From Burkholderia sp. BCC0322 (GTDB taxonomy: Bacteria; Pseudomonadota; Gammaproteobacteria; Burkholderiales; Burkholderiaceae), in contig NZ_CADFDU010000022.1 in assembly GCF_902833045.1 (NCBI RefSeq), positions 19,192 to 83,191 of the forward strand: a stretch of DNA of 64,000 nucleotides. Reading direction: 5' to 3'. The number at the start of each line of letters is the position of its first letter. Positions within the stretch are counted from its first letter, which is position 1. Under the pieces are notes generated by a model. It searched no databases. It was not told the DNA's origin and saw nothing but the letters and a program-made list of their open reading frames with translations. Below are positions 40,053-50,622 of this stretch, piece by piece. Position numbers and translations under genes: made by a program.

Positions 40053-41243
40053 TTACAGCTTGCCGTAGCTGTGCAGCCCGGACAGGAACATGTTGACGCC
40101 GAGGAACGCGAAGGTCGTCACGAGCAGGCCCGTGAGCGCCCACCATGCGGCCACCGTGCCGCGCAGGCCCTTCATCAGGCGCATGTGCAGCCACGCCGCG
40201 TAATTGAGCCACACGATCAGCGCCCAGGTTTCCTTCGGGTCCCAGCTCCAGTAGCCGCCCCATGCTTCGGCGGCCCACAGCGCGCCGAGGATCGTCGCGA
40301 TCGTGAAGAACGCGAAACCGACCGCGATCGACTTGTACATCACGTCGTCGAGCACTTCGAGCGTCGGCAGGCGATCGGCGAGCACGCCGCGTTCCTTCAT
40401 CAGGTACGCGACCGACACCATCGCCGACAGCGCGAAGCTGCCGTAGCCGATGAAGTTCGCCGGCACGTGGATCTTCATCCACCAGCTTTGCAGCGCCGGC
40501 ACGAGCGGCTGGATCTGCTGCGCATCGCGCGCGACCGAGTACCACATCAGGAAGCCGACGGCCGCACTGATCACCAGCAGCACGAACGCGCCGAGCGCGC
40601 GCGTGCCGTAGTGGCCTTCGTAATAGAGATAGAGCAGCGCGGTGATCAGGCTGAACAGCACGAACACTTCATACAGGTTCGACACCGGTATGTGCCCGAC
40701 GTCCGCCCCGATCAGGTAGGACTCGTACCAGCGCACCATCAGGCCGGTGAAGCCCATCAGCACGGCGACCCACGTGAGCTTCTGGCCGATCGCGGCGCCC
40801 GACTCCGAGCGCGCGAGCAAGCCGATCCAGTAGAAGATCGTCGCGAGCACGAACAGCGCGCTCATCCACAGGATCGCGGACTGGCTCGACAGGAAGTACT
40901 TGAGGAAGAACGCCGAATCGGCGCGCGCCAGATCGTCCTGGTAGATCTGGATCGACAGCAGCGCCAGCACGGCGATCGACGCCATCATCAGCCGCGCGGG
41001 CTTCCAGCGCCAGCCAAGTGTGATGAGCGCCGGCACGGTGCCGATCATCACCGCCTTGTCGTAGTAATCCATGTGCGCGTTGTAGTGCACGAGCGCATAG
41101 CCCGCGCCCACCACGAGCGCCAGTGCGAACAGCCAGTCGAGCAACGACAGGCGCGCGAGGAACGGACGGTCGTCGAACAGCGGCGCCGTTACCGGAGCCT
41201 GGGCCGACGCCCGATGGGAAGAGGAAACTTGCGTGAGATCCAT
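40053..41243 (-). CDS. ccsB: CcsB/ResC-type cytochrome c heme-ligation protein
   Basis: This 396-aa membrane protein with about eight or more spans is the heme-handling half of System II cytochrome c assembly (called CcsA, ResC or CcsB in different schemes). The WWD heme-binding loop reads WGGYWSWDPKETWAL. Histidines flanking it are in WWMKIHVPANFIGYG and near FLSGLHSYG at the C-terminus. SNLYEVFVLFSL is also diagnostic. It follows resB by 4 nt, and the two proteins form one complex that attaches heme to CxxCH motifs, for example those of the cytochrome c4 encoded just upstream. Confidence 0.95.
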   Translation of the reverse strand: MDLTQVSSSHRASAQAPVTAPLFDDRPFLARLSLLDWLFALALVVGAGYALVHYNAHMDYYDKAVMIGTVPALITLGWRWKPARLMMASIAVLALLSIQIYQDDLARADSAFFLKYFLSSQSAILWMSALFVLATIFYWIGLLARSESGAAIGQKLTWVAVLMGFTGLMVRWYESYLIGADVGHIPVSNLYEVFVLFSLITALLYLYYEGHYGTRALGAFVLLVISAAVGFLMWYSVARDAQQIQPLVPALQSWWMKIHVPANFIGYGSFALSAMVSVAYLMKERGVLADRLPTLEVLDDVMYKSIAVGFAFFTIATILGALWAAEAWGGYWSWDPKETWALIVWLNYAAWLHMRLMKGLRGTVAAWWALTGLLVTTFAFLGVNMFLSGLHSYGKL

Positions 41244-41247
41244 GATG

Positions 41248-43470
41248 TTACCGGGTGGAATTCTCGGAATCGGAACCGGAACCGCCGCCGGCAGGCGGGC
41301 GGGCCGTCGATGCCGCACCGGCCGGCGCGGCGTCGCGAGGTGCGGCGTGCAAGGCGGCACCGGCCGCGTCGCGCGTCTGCACGAATTCTTTCTCGAAATC
41401 GAAGGTCTTGCGGGCCGTGGACATTGCCATCACCACATCGACGCCCGAGCCGGCGTCCTTCAGCCAGAACCAGAGGCGCCGCTCGCGCACGTAGAACATC
41501 GAGAAGATGCCGGCGACCAGCAGCAGGCTGCCAAGATACACCAGATTCTTGCCGGGTGCGCGCGTCAACTGAAATACCGAAGCTTGCACCTGCTTGAATG
41601 AGTCAAGCTGCAAATAGACCGGCGATCCATACAAAAAGCTGTCGGATAGCGCATTGATCGCGTTCTGCACGAAGCGGATCGTGTCGGCGCCCTGCTGCGC
41701 GGCCGGCTCGCCCGTACGCTCGCGCGCGATCTGCCAGACCTCCCACATCGAGCCTTCGAGCATGCGCAGCAGCAGGCTCGCCGCCTTCTCCTGCTCTGCC
41801 TTGGGCACCGAGCGGTCGATGAACGTCGCCACGGCCTGGAAGCCGCCGATCGGTTGGCCGTCGGCGCCACGGCCGACGCTGTCGTCGCTCGCAGCAAAAA
41901 GGGTCAGCACCTTCAGTGCGCTGTCCTGCAGGCGGCTGCGCAGCGATGCGTCCGTGCCCGGCAGCGAACGCTGCGCGAAGCGCGCGGCGGCTTCGGCGCG
42001 CACGGACGGATCCTCGAGCGCGGCGCGCAGGCGCATCCATTCGCCGATCGAATCCTGGCTGTCGGCCGGAATCCGCATGTAGCGGAACGGGTCGTTCGGG
42101 CTCGCACGCACGCCGGCGAGGAACACGCGCTCGCCGTTCATGTCGACGGGCAGCATGTAGTTGTTGAATTCGCGCGCCTGGCCGTCCTTGCCGCGGATCT
42201 TGTATTGCACGGACGGGCCGATGTTGTGGAGCTGCGTCGGCTTCGACGTCTTCGCGCCGGAGCCGAGGCGTTCGTCGAACACTTCCTTCAGCGAGCTCGT
42301 CGTCGCGACACCGCGCACGTCCGGCTTGCCGTTCGCGTCAGCCATGTTCTCGACGTTGATCGCCCGGAAATCGGAGAACTCGATCGTGTCGCCGTCGTTG
42401 CCCGGCATCTGCAGCGGCGCCGAACTGCCAATCGTCCCCTTTACGGGGAAGGTCTTCGCGTTGCCTCCCGTCATCGGGTAGGCCGTCATCTGCATCTGCG
42501 AGCCGCCGTCCTGGAAGCTCGACTGGTAGATCGACACGCCCTTGTACGTGAACGGCTTGTTGACCTCGACGCGCGCCGGGATCTTCTGGCCGGTCTCGCG
42601 ATCGATCACGACGATGTCGCTCGCGAACAGCTTCGGCATGCCCGTCGTGTAGTAGTCGACGATGAACTTGTTGAGCTGGATCGAGAACGGCAGATCCTGG
42701 ATCAGCGAGCCGCTCGGCTGGTTCAGGATCGCGGTCGACACGAACTGGCCCTCGGGCACCCACGCGTAGCCGCGGAACGTCGGGTTCGACGCGGACAGGC
42801 GATGGTCGGGCGAGATCTCGCTAATCGTCGCGCTCGTGTTGACCGGGCTCTTGCCGAACATCCACATCTGGAATTTGATCGGCAGGTTGCTGTCGAGGAG
42901 GCCGCCGATACAGATCACGACGATCGCCAGGTGCGCGGAGATGTAGCCCCACTTGGTCATCGCACCGCGCTTCGCGGAGATCAGCGTCGCGCCGTCGTTC
43001 TCACGCACGATGTGCTTGTAGCCGGCCTTGGTGACGAACGTGGCGAGCGTCGCCGCGACGCTCGCGCGGGTGCCGGAAGCGGTGTATTCGGCCTTGTGGT
43101 GGAACGCGCGCAGGCTGCCTTCGCGAACCTTGTCCTTCCAGCTCTTCGCATCGGCGAGCATCTTCGGCGCGTTGCGGATCACGCACAGCGAGATCGACAC
43201 GACGAGGAAGATCAGGATCAGCATGAACCACCACGCGCTGTACACGTTGTACAGGCCGAGCGAGCGGAAGATGTCCGCCCAGAACGGCCCGAACTGGTTC
43301 ACGTAGTTTGGATACGGATCATCCTGGGTCAGGACCGTGCCGATGATGCTCGCAATCGACAGCACCACCAGCAGTGCAATCGCGAAGCGCATCGAGCTCA
43401 GCAACTCGACCACTCGCTTCGACACACCCTGACCCGACTTCGACTGCAACCCCGACGTGGTAACGCTCAT
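41248..43470 (-). CDS. resB: ResB/Ccs1-type cytochrome c assembly protein
   Basis: This 740-aa partner of the WWD protein in System II cytochrome c biogenesis has spans near residues 28-48, 75-98 and 170-188, a large periplasmic domain (about 190-630) and a last span near 650-670. SSMRFAIALLVVLSIASIIG and the PYPNYVNQFGPFWADIF loop are typical of beta-proteobacterial ResB. The C-terminal 60 residues are an Ala/Pro-rich cytoplasmic tail ending GSGSDSENSTR. It is translated immediately before ccsB. Confidence 0.94.
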   Translation of the reverse strand: MSVTTSGLQSKSGQGVSKRVVELLSSMRFAIALLVVLSIASIIGTVLTQDDPYPNYVNQFGPFWADIFRSLGLYNVYSAWWFMLILIFLVVSISLCVIRNAPKMLADAKSWKDKVREGSLRAFHHKAEYTASGTRASVAATLATFVTKAGYKHIVRENDGATLISAKRGAMTKWGYISAHLAIVVICIGGLLDSNLPIKFQMWMFGKSPVNTSATISEISPDHRLSASNPTFRGYAWVPEGQFVSTAILNQPSGSLIQDLPFSIQLNKFIVDYYTTGMPKLFASDIVVIDRETGQKIPARVEVNKPFTYKGVSIYQSSFQDGGSQMQMTAYPMTGGNAKTFPVKGTIGSSAPLQMPGNDGDTIEFSDFRAINVENMADANGKPDVRGVATTSSLKEVFDERLGSGAKTSKPTQLHNIGPSVQYKIRGKDGQAREFNNYMLPVDMNGERVFLAGVRASPNDPFRYMRIPADSQDSIGEWMRLRAALEDPSVRAEAAARFAQRSLPGTDASLRSRLQDSALKVLTLFAASDDSVGRGADGQPIGGFQAVATFIDRSVPKAEQEKAASLLLRMLEGSMWEVWQIARERTGEPAAQQGADTIRFVQNAINALSDSFLYGSPVYLQLDSFKQVQASVFQLTRAPGKNLVYLGSLLLVAGIFSMFYVRERRLWFWLKDAGSGVDVVMAMSTARKTFDFEKEFVQTRDAAGAALHAAPRDAAPAGAASTARPPAGGGSGSDSENSTR

Positions 43471-43584
43471 TCAAACTCCGACTAAGGGGAAACTGCCCCC
43501 AACGCTCTCTATGTTTGCTTTGGGGGCGCAGCCCCCATTTCCGGCATGCCTCGTCGTCCTGGCTCGGCCCGGCGAGTGCTGACA

Positions 43585-43635
43585 ACAAAAAAGGGCAAGG
43601 CGACCGCAACAGTGCGGCGCCCCACCCTTTTCTTG
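43585..43635 (-). terminator. Intrinsic terminator of the cytochrome c4 gene
   Basis: On the minus strand an imperfect hairpin (GGCG-CGCA/TGCG-CGCC with a bulge, CTGT loop, outer GGG/CCC) is followed by TTTTTTGTT. Confidence 0.7.
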
Positions 43636-43689
43636 TTCTGACTCCGGCCGCCCTTCGGGCGCCCGGTCATTCCATTCGCGGCTGACCGC

Positions 43690-44343
43690 TCAACGCAGGC
43701 CCGCGATGTAATCCGCGACGGCCTTGATCTCGTTGTCCGACAGCCGCGATGCGATCTGATGCATCGCCTCGTTGTTGTTGCGCGCGCCGGCACCCTGCTG
43801 GAACGCGGTCAACTGCGCGACCGTGTAATCGGCCCATTGCCCCGACAGCCGCGGGTACTGGACCGGAATCCCCTGCCCTGTCGGCCCGTGGCAGCTCGCG
43901 CAGGCGGGTACGCCCTTCTCCGCGATGCCACCGCGATAGATCTTCTGGCCGATCGGCACGGTGGCCGCATCGCGTGCGGTGCCGAGCTTTGTCGTCTGCG
44001 ACCCGTAGTACGCAGCGACGTTACGCATGTCGTCCGCGCTCAGCGCGCTCGCGAATCCGACCATGACCGCGTTGGAGCGCGCCGGCCCCTTCGCGCCCGG
44101 CTGCGTCTTGAAGTCGTTCAACTGCTTGACCAGATATTCGGGATGCTGGCCGGCAAGCTTCGGGAAACTGCCCGACGCGCTATTGCCGTCGGTGCCGTGA
44201 CACGACGCACAAACCTGCCCGGCAATTGCCTTGCCACGGTCGAGATCCGGCTTTGCCGCATCCGCCGCGTTTGCCTCCGCCACGAAACCTACGAACCCTG
44301 CTGCAACCTGAAGCACCATCAGAGACTTGCACAGTCGATTCAT
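43690..44343 (-). CDS. Cytochrome c4, periplasmic diheme electron carrier
   Basis: This 217-aa protein carries two class I cytochrome domains. The heme motifs are CASCH at 45-49 and 148-152; axial methionines lie in NAVMVGFAS and NNNEAMHQIAS. Residues 1-28 are a signal peptide. It passes electrons to terminal oxidases, and its hemes would be attached by the ResB-CcsB pair encoded downstream in the same direction. I chose the ATG at 44343 over a GTG two codons upstream. It is divergent from engB. Confidence 0.93.
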   Translation of the reverse strand: MNRLCKSLMVLQVAAGFVGFVAEANAADAAKPDLDRGKAIAGQVCASCHGTDGNSASGSFPKLAGQHPEYLVKQLNDFKTQPGAKGPARSNAVMVGFASALSADDMRNVAAYYGSQTTKLGTARDAATVPIGQKIYRGGIAEKGVPACASCHGPTGQGIPVQYPRLSGQWADYTVAQLTAFQQGAGARNNNEAMHQIASRLSDNEIKAVADYIAGLR

Positions 44344-44557
44344 TCGCACACCCTGTTTCGTCTTGTGGGAATTTGAGGTTCTGCAAAAAACGACGGCGTT
44401 CAGTCTACCGCAGAAGCTACATAAAAGTGCGAGGCAGGCGCCCGGTAGCCTTCGGTAAAACCGCCGTATTGTACAATATCGTGTTGAAAGCTCCCGCGCC
44501 TATCGGGGCTACCCCGCCTCCACCAAGCGGCTCGCGCCGCCCGTCCTTCCGGTTCCC

Positions 44558-45217
44558 ATGGCCTTTCTGCTCCATCAAGCCCGCTTTTACACGACCGTCA
44601 ACCATCTGCGCGACCTGCCGCCGACGGTCCAGCCGGAAATCGCGTTCGCGGGCCGCTCGAATGCCGGCAAGTCGACGGCGATCAACGTGCTGTGCAACCA
44701 GAAGCGGCTCGCCTTCGCGTCGAAGACGCCCGGCCGCACGCAGCATATCAACTACTTCTCCGTCGGCCCGGCCGCCGAGCCCGTCGCGAATCTCGTCGAC
44801 CTGCCCGGCTACGGCTATGCGGAGGTGCCCGGTGCCGCCAAGGCGCACTGGGAAATGCTGCTGTCGTCCTACCTCGCGACCCGCTCGCAGCTTTGCGGCC
44901 TGATTCTGATGATGGATTCGCGCCGTCCGTTGACCGACCTCGATCGCCGCATGATCGAGTGGTTCGTGCCGACCGGCAAGCCGATCCACACGCTGCTGAC
45001 GAAGTGCGACAAATTGACGCGACAGGAAAGCATCAACGCGCTGCGGACCACGCAAAAGGGGCTCGATGCGTATCGCGATCAGGGTGTCCAGGGCAAGCTG
45101 ACGGTTCAGCTGTTCTCGGCAATGAAGCGCACGGGGCTGGACGAGGCGCACGAGCTGATCGAGAGCTGGGTGCGGCCGTCCGCCGCCGACGAAAAAAGCG
45201 AGCCTGTAGCACAATGA
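44558..45217 (+). CDS. engB: EngB/YsxC ribosome-biogenesis GTPase
   Basis: This 219-aa essential GTPase takes part in 50S ribosomal subunit assembly and cell division. G1 is GRSNAGKST (32-40), the switch region has [14 protein letters not shown]3 is [10 protein letters not shown] and G4 is TKCDK. The family-typical [10 protein letters not shown] start and the [11 protein letters not shown] stretch are present. The short C-terminal tail ([14 protein letters not shown]) is variable. It stands alone on the plus strand between cytochrome c4 and hemB. Confidence 0.95.
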   Translation: MAFLLHQARFYTTVNHLRDLPPTVQPEIAFAGRSNAGKSTAINVLCNQKRLAFASKTPGRTQHINYFSVGPAAEPVANLVDLPGYGYAEVPGAAKAHWEMLLSSYLATRSQLCGLILMMDSRRPLTDLDRRMIEWFVPTGKPIHTLLTKCDKLTRQESINALRTTQKGLDAYRDQGVQGKLTVQLFSAMKRTGLDEAHELIESWVRPSAADEKSEPVAQ

Positions 45218-45283
45218 TCGGGCAGCGCGCGGCCGGGATCGGCGGCGCGCACCTGACGGCGCCTGCGGTTTCGGCCGGCTCAT

Positions 45284-45309
45284 AAAAAAACCCGCCGTTG
45301 AACGGCGGG
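45284..45309 (-). terminator. Terminator-like hairpin facing leftward between engB and hemB
   Basis: A perfect CCCGCCG/CGGCGGG stem with a 5-nt loop is flanked by seven A on its left side only, so its T-run exists only on the minus strand. Both neighbouring genes are on the plus strand, so it would stop an antisense transcript rather than engB mRNA. Confidence 0.55.
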
Positions 45310-45421
45310 TCAAACAGCCTAATCGAAAAACGACAGGCACCCGCTCAGGGAGGAGAAGCGGGGAGTTGCACGCGACGCGTGCCGCTCGATCGCTATCATA
45401 TACCAACGCTCCCGAAAATGA

Positions 45422-46468
<1,047 letters not shown>

Positions 46469-46490
46469 TTGCCCGCCGGCAGGCGGAAAG

Positions 46491-46528
46491 AAAAACGGCG
46501 GGACACTTCGGTGTCCCGCCGTTTTTTT
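46491..46528 (+). terminator. Strong terminator of hemB
   Basis: A perfect stem AACGGCGGGACAC/GTGTCCCGCCGTT with a TTCG loop is followed by T7. It also has A5 on the left, so it may work for the converging dsbD transcript. Confidence 0.93.
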
Positions 46529-46617
46529 GCCTTCGATCGGGCCGCCTGCCCTTGTCGATCGTCAGCTCATGCCACGCAAGCACACCGGTTCGCGGCACGC
46601 ACCTTACAGAGGCAGGG

Positions 46618-48465
46618 TCATACCGTCGGGACCGCCGCCCGGTCGAGGCTGCGCAGGAACGTCTCAGCGGCCTGATAGCCAACCACGCGCCCGATCTCGT
46701 TGCCGTTGCGATCGAAGAAGATGATGCCCGGCGGCCCGAACAGGTTGAAACGCTTCAGCAGCGCCCGGTCGTCAGGGTTGTTCGCGGTGACGTCCGCACG
46801 CACCAGGTGAAGCTGCGCGAGCCGCGCCTGCACGCGCGCGTCGGTAAACGTCAGATGCTCCATCTCCTTGCAGCTCACGCACCAGTCGGCATAGAAGTCG
46901 AGCATCACCGGCTGGCCCGACGTCTTCAGCAGCGCGTCGAGTTCGCCACTCGAGCGCACCGATGCGAATGCAGGCCCGTCCTGCGCTGCAGCCGCACCTG
47001 CCGTCGCAGCGCCGCCTGACGCAACCGTACGTGCCGCCAGCACCGCCAGCGGCTTCACCGGATCGGTCGACCCCGCAGCCAGGCCGACGAGCAGCGTGGC
47101 CGCCCAGATCGCGAGCGCGGCACCTACGCCACGGCCGAGGCGACGCCAGATAGACGTGGCGCCGGCATTCGGCGTGAACAGGCCGAGCGCAGCAGCCGCG
47201 ATCAGCAGCCACAACGCAGCGAGCACCATCCTCAGGCCACCCGCAAGCACCGGCCATACGATCCACAGCGCGGCCGCGAGCAGCACGATGCCGAAGAACA
47301 CCTTCACGCCATCCATCCATGCACCGGCGCGCGGCAGCACCGTCCCGGCACCGACGCCGACGACCAGCAGTGGCACGCCCAGCCCCAACCCCATCGCGAA
47401 CAGCGCGGCGCCGCCGAGCAGCGCATTGCCCGTGTGCGCGATGAAGGCGAGCACCGCGAACAGCGGCGCCGTCATGCATGCGCCGACGACCAGCGCGGAC
47501 AGCGCGCCCATCGCCGCGACCGCAACGAAATGGCCGCCCTGGCGCGCGCTCGATGCCTCGGCCGCGCCATTCTGCCAGCGCGCGGGCAGCGCGATGTCCT
47601 TGCCTGAAATCAGCGAGACGGCGAACGCTGTCAGCAGCACGCCGAACGCGCCGAGCACCCATGGGTTCTGTAGCCACGCACCAAGGCTCTGGCCGACCAG
47701 TGCCGCGGCGATGCCGAGCACCGTGTAGACCAGCGCCATGCCCACCACGTAGGTCAGCGACAGTGCGAAGCCGCGCGCATGCGTCGCGCGCGTGCCCTGG
47801 CCGATGATGATCGCCGACACGATCGGGATCATCGGGTACGAACACGGCAGGAGGCTCAGCACGACGCCCGCGACGAAGTACAGTGCGACGATCGTGAAGA
47901 AACCATGCCCTTCGAGCAGCGACTGTGCGAAATCGGCGCTCGTGACCTTGTCGAACCAGCTGCCCGCGGCAGCCGTATCGCCGGACGACGAGGCGGCGCC
48001 CAGCGCGGCGCCATCGACCTTCACGACGTGCTCGGCCGGCGGATAGCAGATGCCTTCGTCCGCGCACCCCTGCGACGTCACCGCGAGCTCGAACGGGCCC
48101 GACGCCTGCTTGACGGGCACGTGCACGACGACTTCGTCACGGTAGGTCTCGACGTTTTTCTGGAACGTCTGGTCGAACTTCACGTGGCCGGCCGGGAACT
48201 GCGGATCGCCGAGCGTCGCCTGGCCGTTCTTCACCGCGAACGCAAACCGCTCACGGTACAGGTAATAACCGTTGGCGACCTTGAAGCGGACGTCCACCTG
48301 CCCCGGCGATTCGCTCGCACTGAACTTGAACGCAACCGACGGATCGAGAAAATCGTCGGCCGCGCGCGCGAGCGACATGCCGCCCAGCACGAACATGAAC
48401 GACAACAGGACTGCGAGGAACCGCAGCGCGCGCACGCGCACGGGAAGCGCCATACCGTTAAACAT
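46618..48465 (-). CDS. dsbD: DsbD, thiol:disulfide interchange protein
   Basis: This 615-aa protein brings reducing power across the inner membrane to periplasmic DsbC and the cytochrome c pathway. After a signal region, the N-terminal domain holds C134 and C140 (GCADEGICYPP). The eight-span middle domain has C208 in LLPCSYPM and its partner in GACMTAP. The C-terminal thioredoxin domain has FYADWCVSCKEME. All three cysteine pairs are intact. Translation starts at 48465 (a later ATG at codon 5 is possible), overlapping cutA by 8 nt. Confidence 0.95.
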   Translation of the reverse strand: MFNGMALPVRVRALRFLAVLLSFMFVLGGMSLARAADDFLDPSVAFKFSASESPGQVDVRFKVANGYYLYRERFAFAVKNGQATLGDPQFPAGHVKFDQTFQKNVETYRDEVVVHVPVKQASGPFELAVTSQGCADEGICYPPAEHVVKVDGAALGAASSSGDTAAAGSWFDKVTSADFAQSLLEGHGFFTIVALYFVAGVVLSLLPCSYPMIPIVSAIIIGQGTRATHARGFALSLTYVVGMALVYTVLGIAAALVGQSLGAWLQNPWVLGAFGVLLTAFAVSLISGKDIALPARWQNGAAEASSARQGGHFVAVAAMGALSALVVGACMTAPLFAVLAFIAHTGNALLGGAALFAMGLGLGVPLLVVGVGAGTVLPRAGAWMDGVKVFFGIVLLAAALWIVWPVLAGGLRMVLAALWLLIAAAALGLFTPNAGATSIWRRLGRGVGAALAIWAATLLVGLAAGSTDPVKPLAVLAARTVASGGAATAGAAAAQDGPAFASVRSSGELDALLKTSGQPVMLDFYADWCVSCKEMEHLTFTDARVQARLAQLHLVRADVTANNPDDRALLKRFNLFGPPGIIFFDRNGNEIGRVVGYQAAETFLRSLDRAAVPTV

Positions 48466-48784
48466 GAAATAGACGTTGAGTTTCGCTCGTCACCCACTGA
48501 CCGTACGCGGCCGATGCCGTCGCCTGCCACGAGACGATTTCGGGCGTCTCGTAAGGATGATGCGCGAGAATAAATCGCTCCAGTTCGAGCGCCCGCATGG
48601 GGCTCGTCTTGAACAGCAACTGGATCTCGTCGGCCGTTTCGACCTTGCCCTGCCAGTGATAGCGCGACCTGATCGCACCGAGCTCCGACACGCACGCGGC
48701 AAGCCGCGCATCGAGCGCACCGTCTGAAAGCACCTTGGCGGTCTCGGCATCGGGCACCGTCGTCAGCATCAGCACCACTATCAT
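48458..48784 (-). CDS. cutA: CutA-type divalent-cation tolerance protein
   Basis: This is a 108-aa trimeric ferredoxin-like protein of the PII-like CutA family, linked to divalent-cation tolerance; its exact role remains unsettled. Typical segments are VLMLTTVPDAETAKVLSDG, LAACVSEL, SRYHWQGKVETADEIQLLFKT split as usual, and HPYETPEIVSW. I start at the ATG at 48784 because a longer frame has no conserved sequence before IVVLMLTTV. The stop overlaps the dsbD start region by 8 nt, the common cutA-dsbD arrangement. Confidence 0.94.
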   Translation of the reverse strand: MIVVLMLTTVPDAETAKVLSDGALDARLAACVSELGAIRSRYHWQGKVETADEIQLLFKTSPMRALELERFILAHHPYETPEIVSWQATASAAYGQWVTSETQRLFHV

Positions 48785-48925
48785 CCGCGCCCTCCAGGCT
48801 GGTCCATTGGCTCCTGCCGACGCGGATTGCCCACCTGGGGAGCGCGCCGGCTGCCCCGTATCGTAGCGCAGCCCGCACAACGCTGCCGGCACCGCCCTGC
48901 GACAATCGATCGCAGCCGGTGCCGG

Positions 48926-48960
48926 AAAAACAAAAAGGGCCAAGCAATTGCTCGGCCCCT
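48926..48960 (-). terminator. Terminator at the end of the ribosomal superoperon (after rplQ)
   Basis: On the minus strand GGGGCCGAGCA/TGCTTGGCCC forms a stem with one G-T/A-C irregularity, followed by TTTTTGTTTTT. It lies about 26 nt after the rplQ stop. Confidence 0.85.
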
Positions 48961-48986
48961 TTCAGATACTGCTGCGTACCGGAAGC

Positions 48987-49382
48987 TTACTCAGCTTCTT
49001 GCACGTTTTCCGTTTCGTCGACTTCCGGACGATCGAGCAGCTCGACCAGTGCCATCGGTGCGTTGTCGCCCACGCGGAAGCCGAACTTCAGCACGCGCAG
49101 GTAGCCGCCCGGACGGTTCGCGAAACGCGGACCGAGTACGTCGAACAGCTTCGCCACCGAGTCACGATCGCGCAGGCGGTTGAACGCCAGGCGACGGTTT
49201 GCCAGCGACGGCTTCTTGCCGAGCGTGATCAGCGGCTCGACGACTTTACGGAGTTCCTTCGCCTTCGGCAGCGTCGTCTTGATGACTTCGTGTTCGATCA
49301 GCGAGTTGGACATGTTACGGAGCATAGCCAGGCGGTGGCTGCTCGTGCGGTTCAGTTTCCGCAAACCATGACGATGGCGCAT
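48987..49382 (-). CDS. rplQ: Ribosomal protein L17
   Basis: This is the 131-aa large-subunit protein L17, located near the exit tunnel. It begins [18 protein letters not shown], the invariant start, followed by [26 protein letters not shown] in the usual place. An AAGGAA ribosome-binding site precedes the ATG. It is the last gene of the alpha operon, but unlike the textbook arrangement a strong terminator separates it from rpoA. Confidence 0.97.
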   Translation of the reverse strand: MRHRHGLRKLNRTSSHRLAMLRNMSNSLIEHEVIKTTLPKAKELRKVVEPLITLGKKPSLANRRLAFNRLRDRDSVAKLFDVLGPRFANRPGGYLRVLKFGFRVGDNAPMALVELLDRPEVDETENVQEAE

Positions 49383-49452
49383 TTCAGTTTCCTTGATTCA
49401 AAGTTTTGATCCAGCTCTTCTATCGCACCTCGACGGGTGCACGGGCCGGTAA

Positions 49453-49497
49453 CGAAAAAAAGCAAGATGCGGATTTTAAAGGAAAATCCGCATCTTT
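49453..49497 (-). terminator. Strong intrinsic terminator between rpoA and rplQ
   Basis: On the minus strand AAGATGCGGATTTT pairs perfectly with AAAATCCGCATCTT around a CCTTT loop, followed by GCTTTTTTTCG. It lies directly after the rpoA stop and about 70 nt before rplQ. Confidence 0.88.
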
Positions 49498-49520
49498 GCC
49501 AACTACAGCAACAACCGGGC

Positions 49521-50498
49521 TTACTTGTCGAGACCAGCCGGCGGCCAGTTCTCGAGCTTCATGCCCAGCGTGAGACCGCGCGAAGCGAGCACTTCCTTGA
49601 TCTCGTTGAGCGACTTGCGACCGAGGTTCGGCGTCTTCAGCAGCTCGTTTTCCGTGCGCTGGATCAAGTCGCCGATGTAGTAGATGTTCTCGGCCTTCAG
49701 GCAGTTCGCCGAACGAACCGTCAGCTCGAGATCGTCCACCGGACGCAGCAGGATCGGATCGATCTGCGGTGCACGCGACGGCGCTTCGGCTGCCGTTTCC
49801 GTACCTTCCAGCGCCGCGAACACGGACAGCTGGTCGACCAGGATGCGGGCCGATTGACGGATCGCTTCTTCCGGCGTGATCACACCGCTCGTCTCGATGT
49901 TCATCACGAGCTTGTCGAGGTCGGTACGCTGCTCGACCCGTGCGCTTTCGACAGCGTAGCTCACGCGGCGAACCGGCGAGAACGATGCGTCGAGGACGAT
50001 GCGGCCGATGATCTTGGCCGTGTCTTCGCCGTAGCGACGGACGTTGCCGGGCACGTAGCCGCGACCCTTTTCGATCTTGATCTGAACGTCGAGCTTGCCG
50101 CCCTTCGACAGGTGCGCAATCACGTGATTCGGGTTGATGACTTCGCAGTCGTGAGCCAGCTCGATATCGCCGGCCGTGACAACGCCTTCACCTTCCTTGC
50201 GCAGCGTAACCGTCACTTCGTCACGGTTATGCAGCTTGAACACCACGCCCTTCAGGTTCAGCAGCAGGTTGACGACGTCTTCCTGCACGCCATCCAGCGT
50301 CGAGTACTCGTGCACCACGCCCGCGATCGTCACTTCGGTCGGCGCGTAGCCAACCATCGACGACAGCAGCACGCGGCGAAGCGCATTGCCCAAGGTGTGG
50401 CCGTAACCGCGTTCGAACGGTTCCATGACCACCCTCGCGTGGTTCTCGCCCAGCGATTCCACGGCGATGATCTTGGGTTTCAGCAAACTGGTTTGCAT
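49521..50498 (-). CDS. rpoA: RNA polymerase alpha subunit
   Basis: This is the 325-aa alpha subunit. The N-terminal dimerisation domain starts [20 protein letters not shown] and contains [20 protein letters not shown]. After a linker (about 235-250, [11 protein letters not shown]), the C-terminal DNA- and activator-binding domain has [20 protein letters not shown] and [14 protein letters not shown]. The length is normal. It lies 124 nt downstream of rpsD; that gap can form a large hairpin. Confidence 0.98.
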
Positions 50499-50569
50499 GG
50501 GCTTTCCTCTTCAATACCCTCGGCTCGTTACACCGATAAGGCTGACCGGTAACAACCAGAAAATAAACA

Positions 50570-50611
50570 GCCGAGGCCCCTCCTTGCGCAACGCAATCGG
50601 GGTACCTCGGC
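50570..50611 (-). repeat. Large imperfect hairpin in the rpsD-rpoA gap
   Basis: On the minus strand GCCGAGG/CCTCGGC, then CCCC/GGGG and TTGCG/CGCAA can stack into one long stem with small bulges, followed by TGTTTATTTTC. It could act as an attenuator or mRNA-processing site between rpsD and rpoA. Confidence 0.6.
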
Positions 50612-50622
50612 CGTCAATCGGA

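Noticed and set aside
43644-43666. Short palindrome CCGGCCGCCC/GGGCGCCCGG as a possible REP element linked to the RAYT-like gene
   Set aside because: Only one copy with this sequence was noticed and GC-rich hairpins are common here, so there is no evidence for a repeat family.
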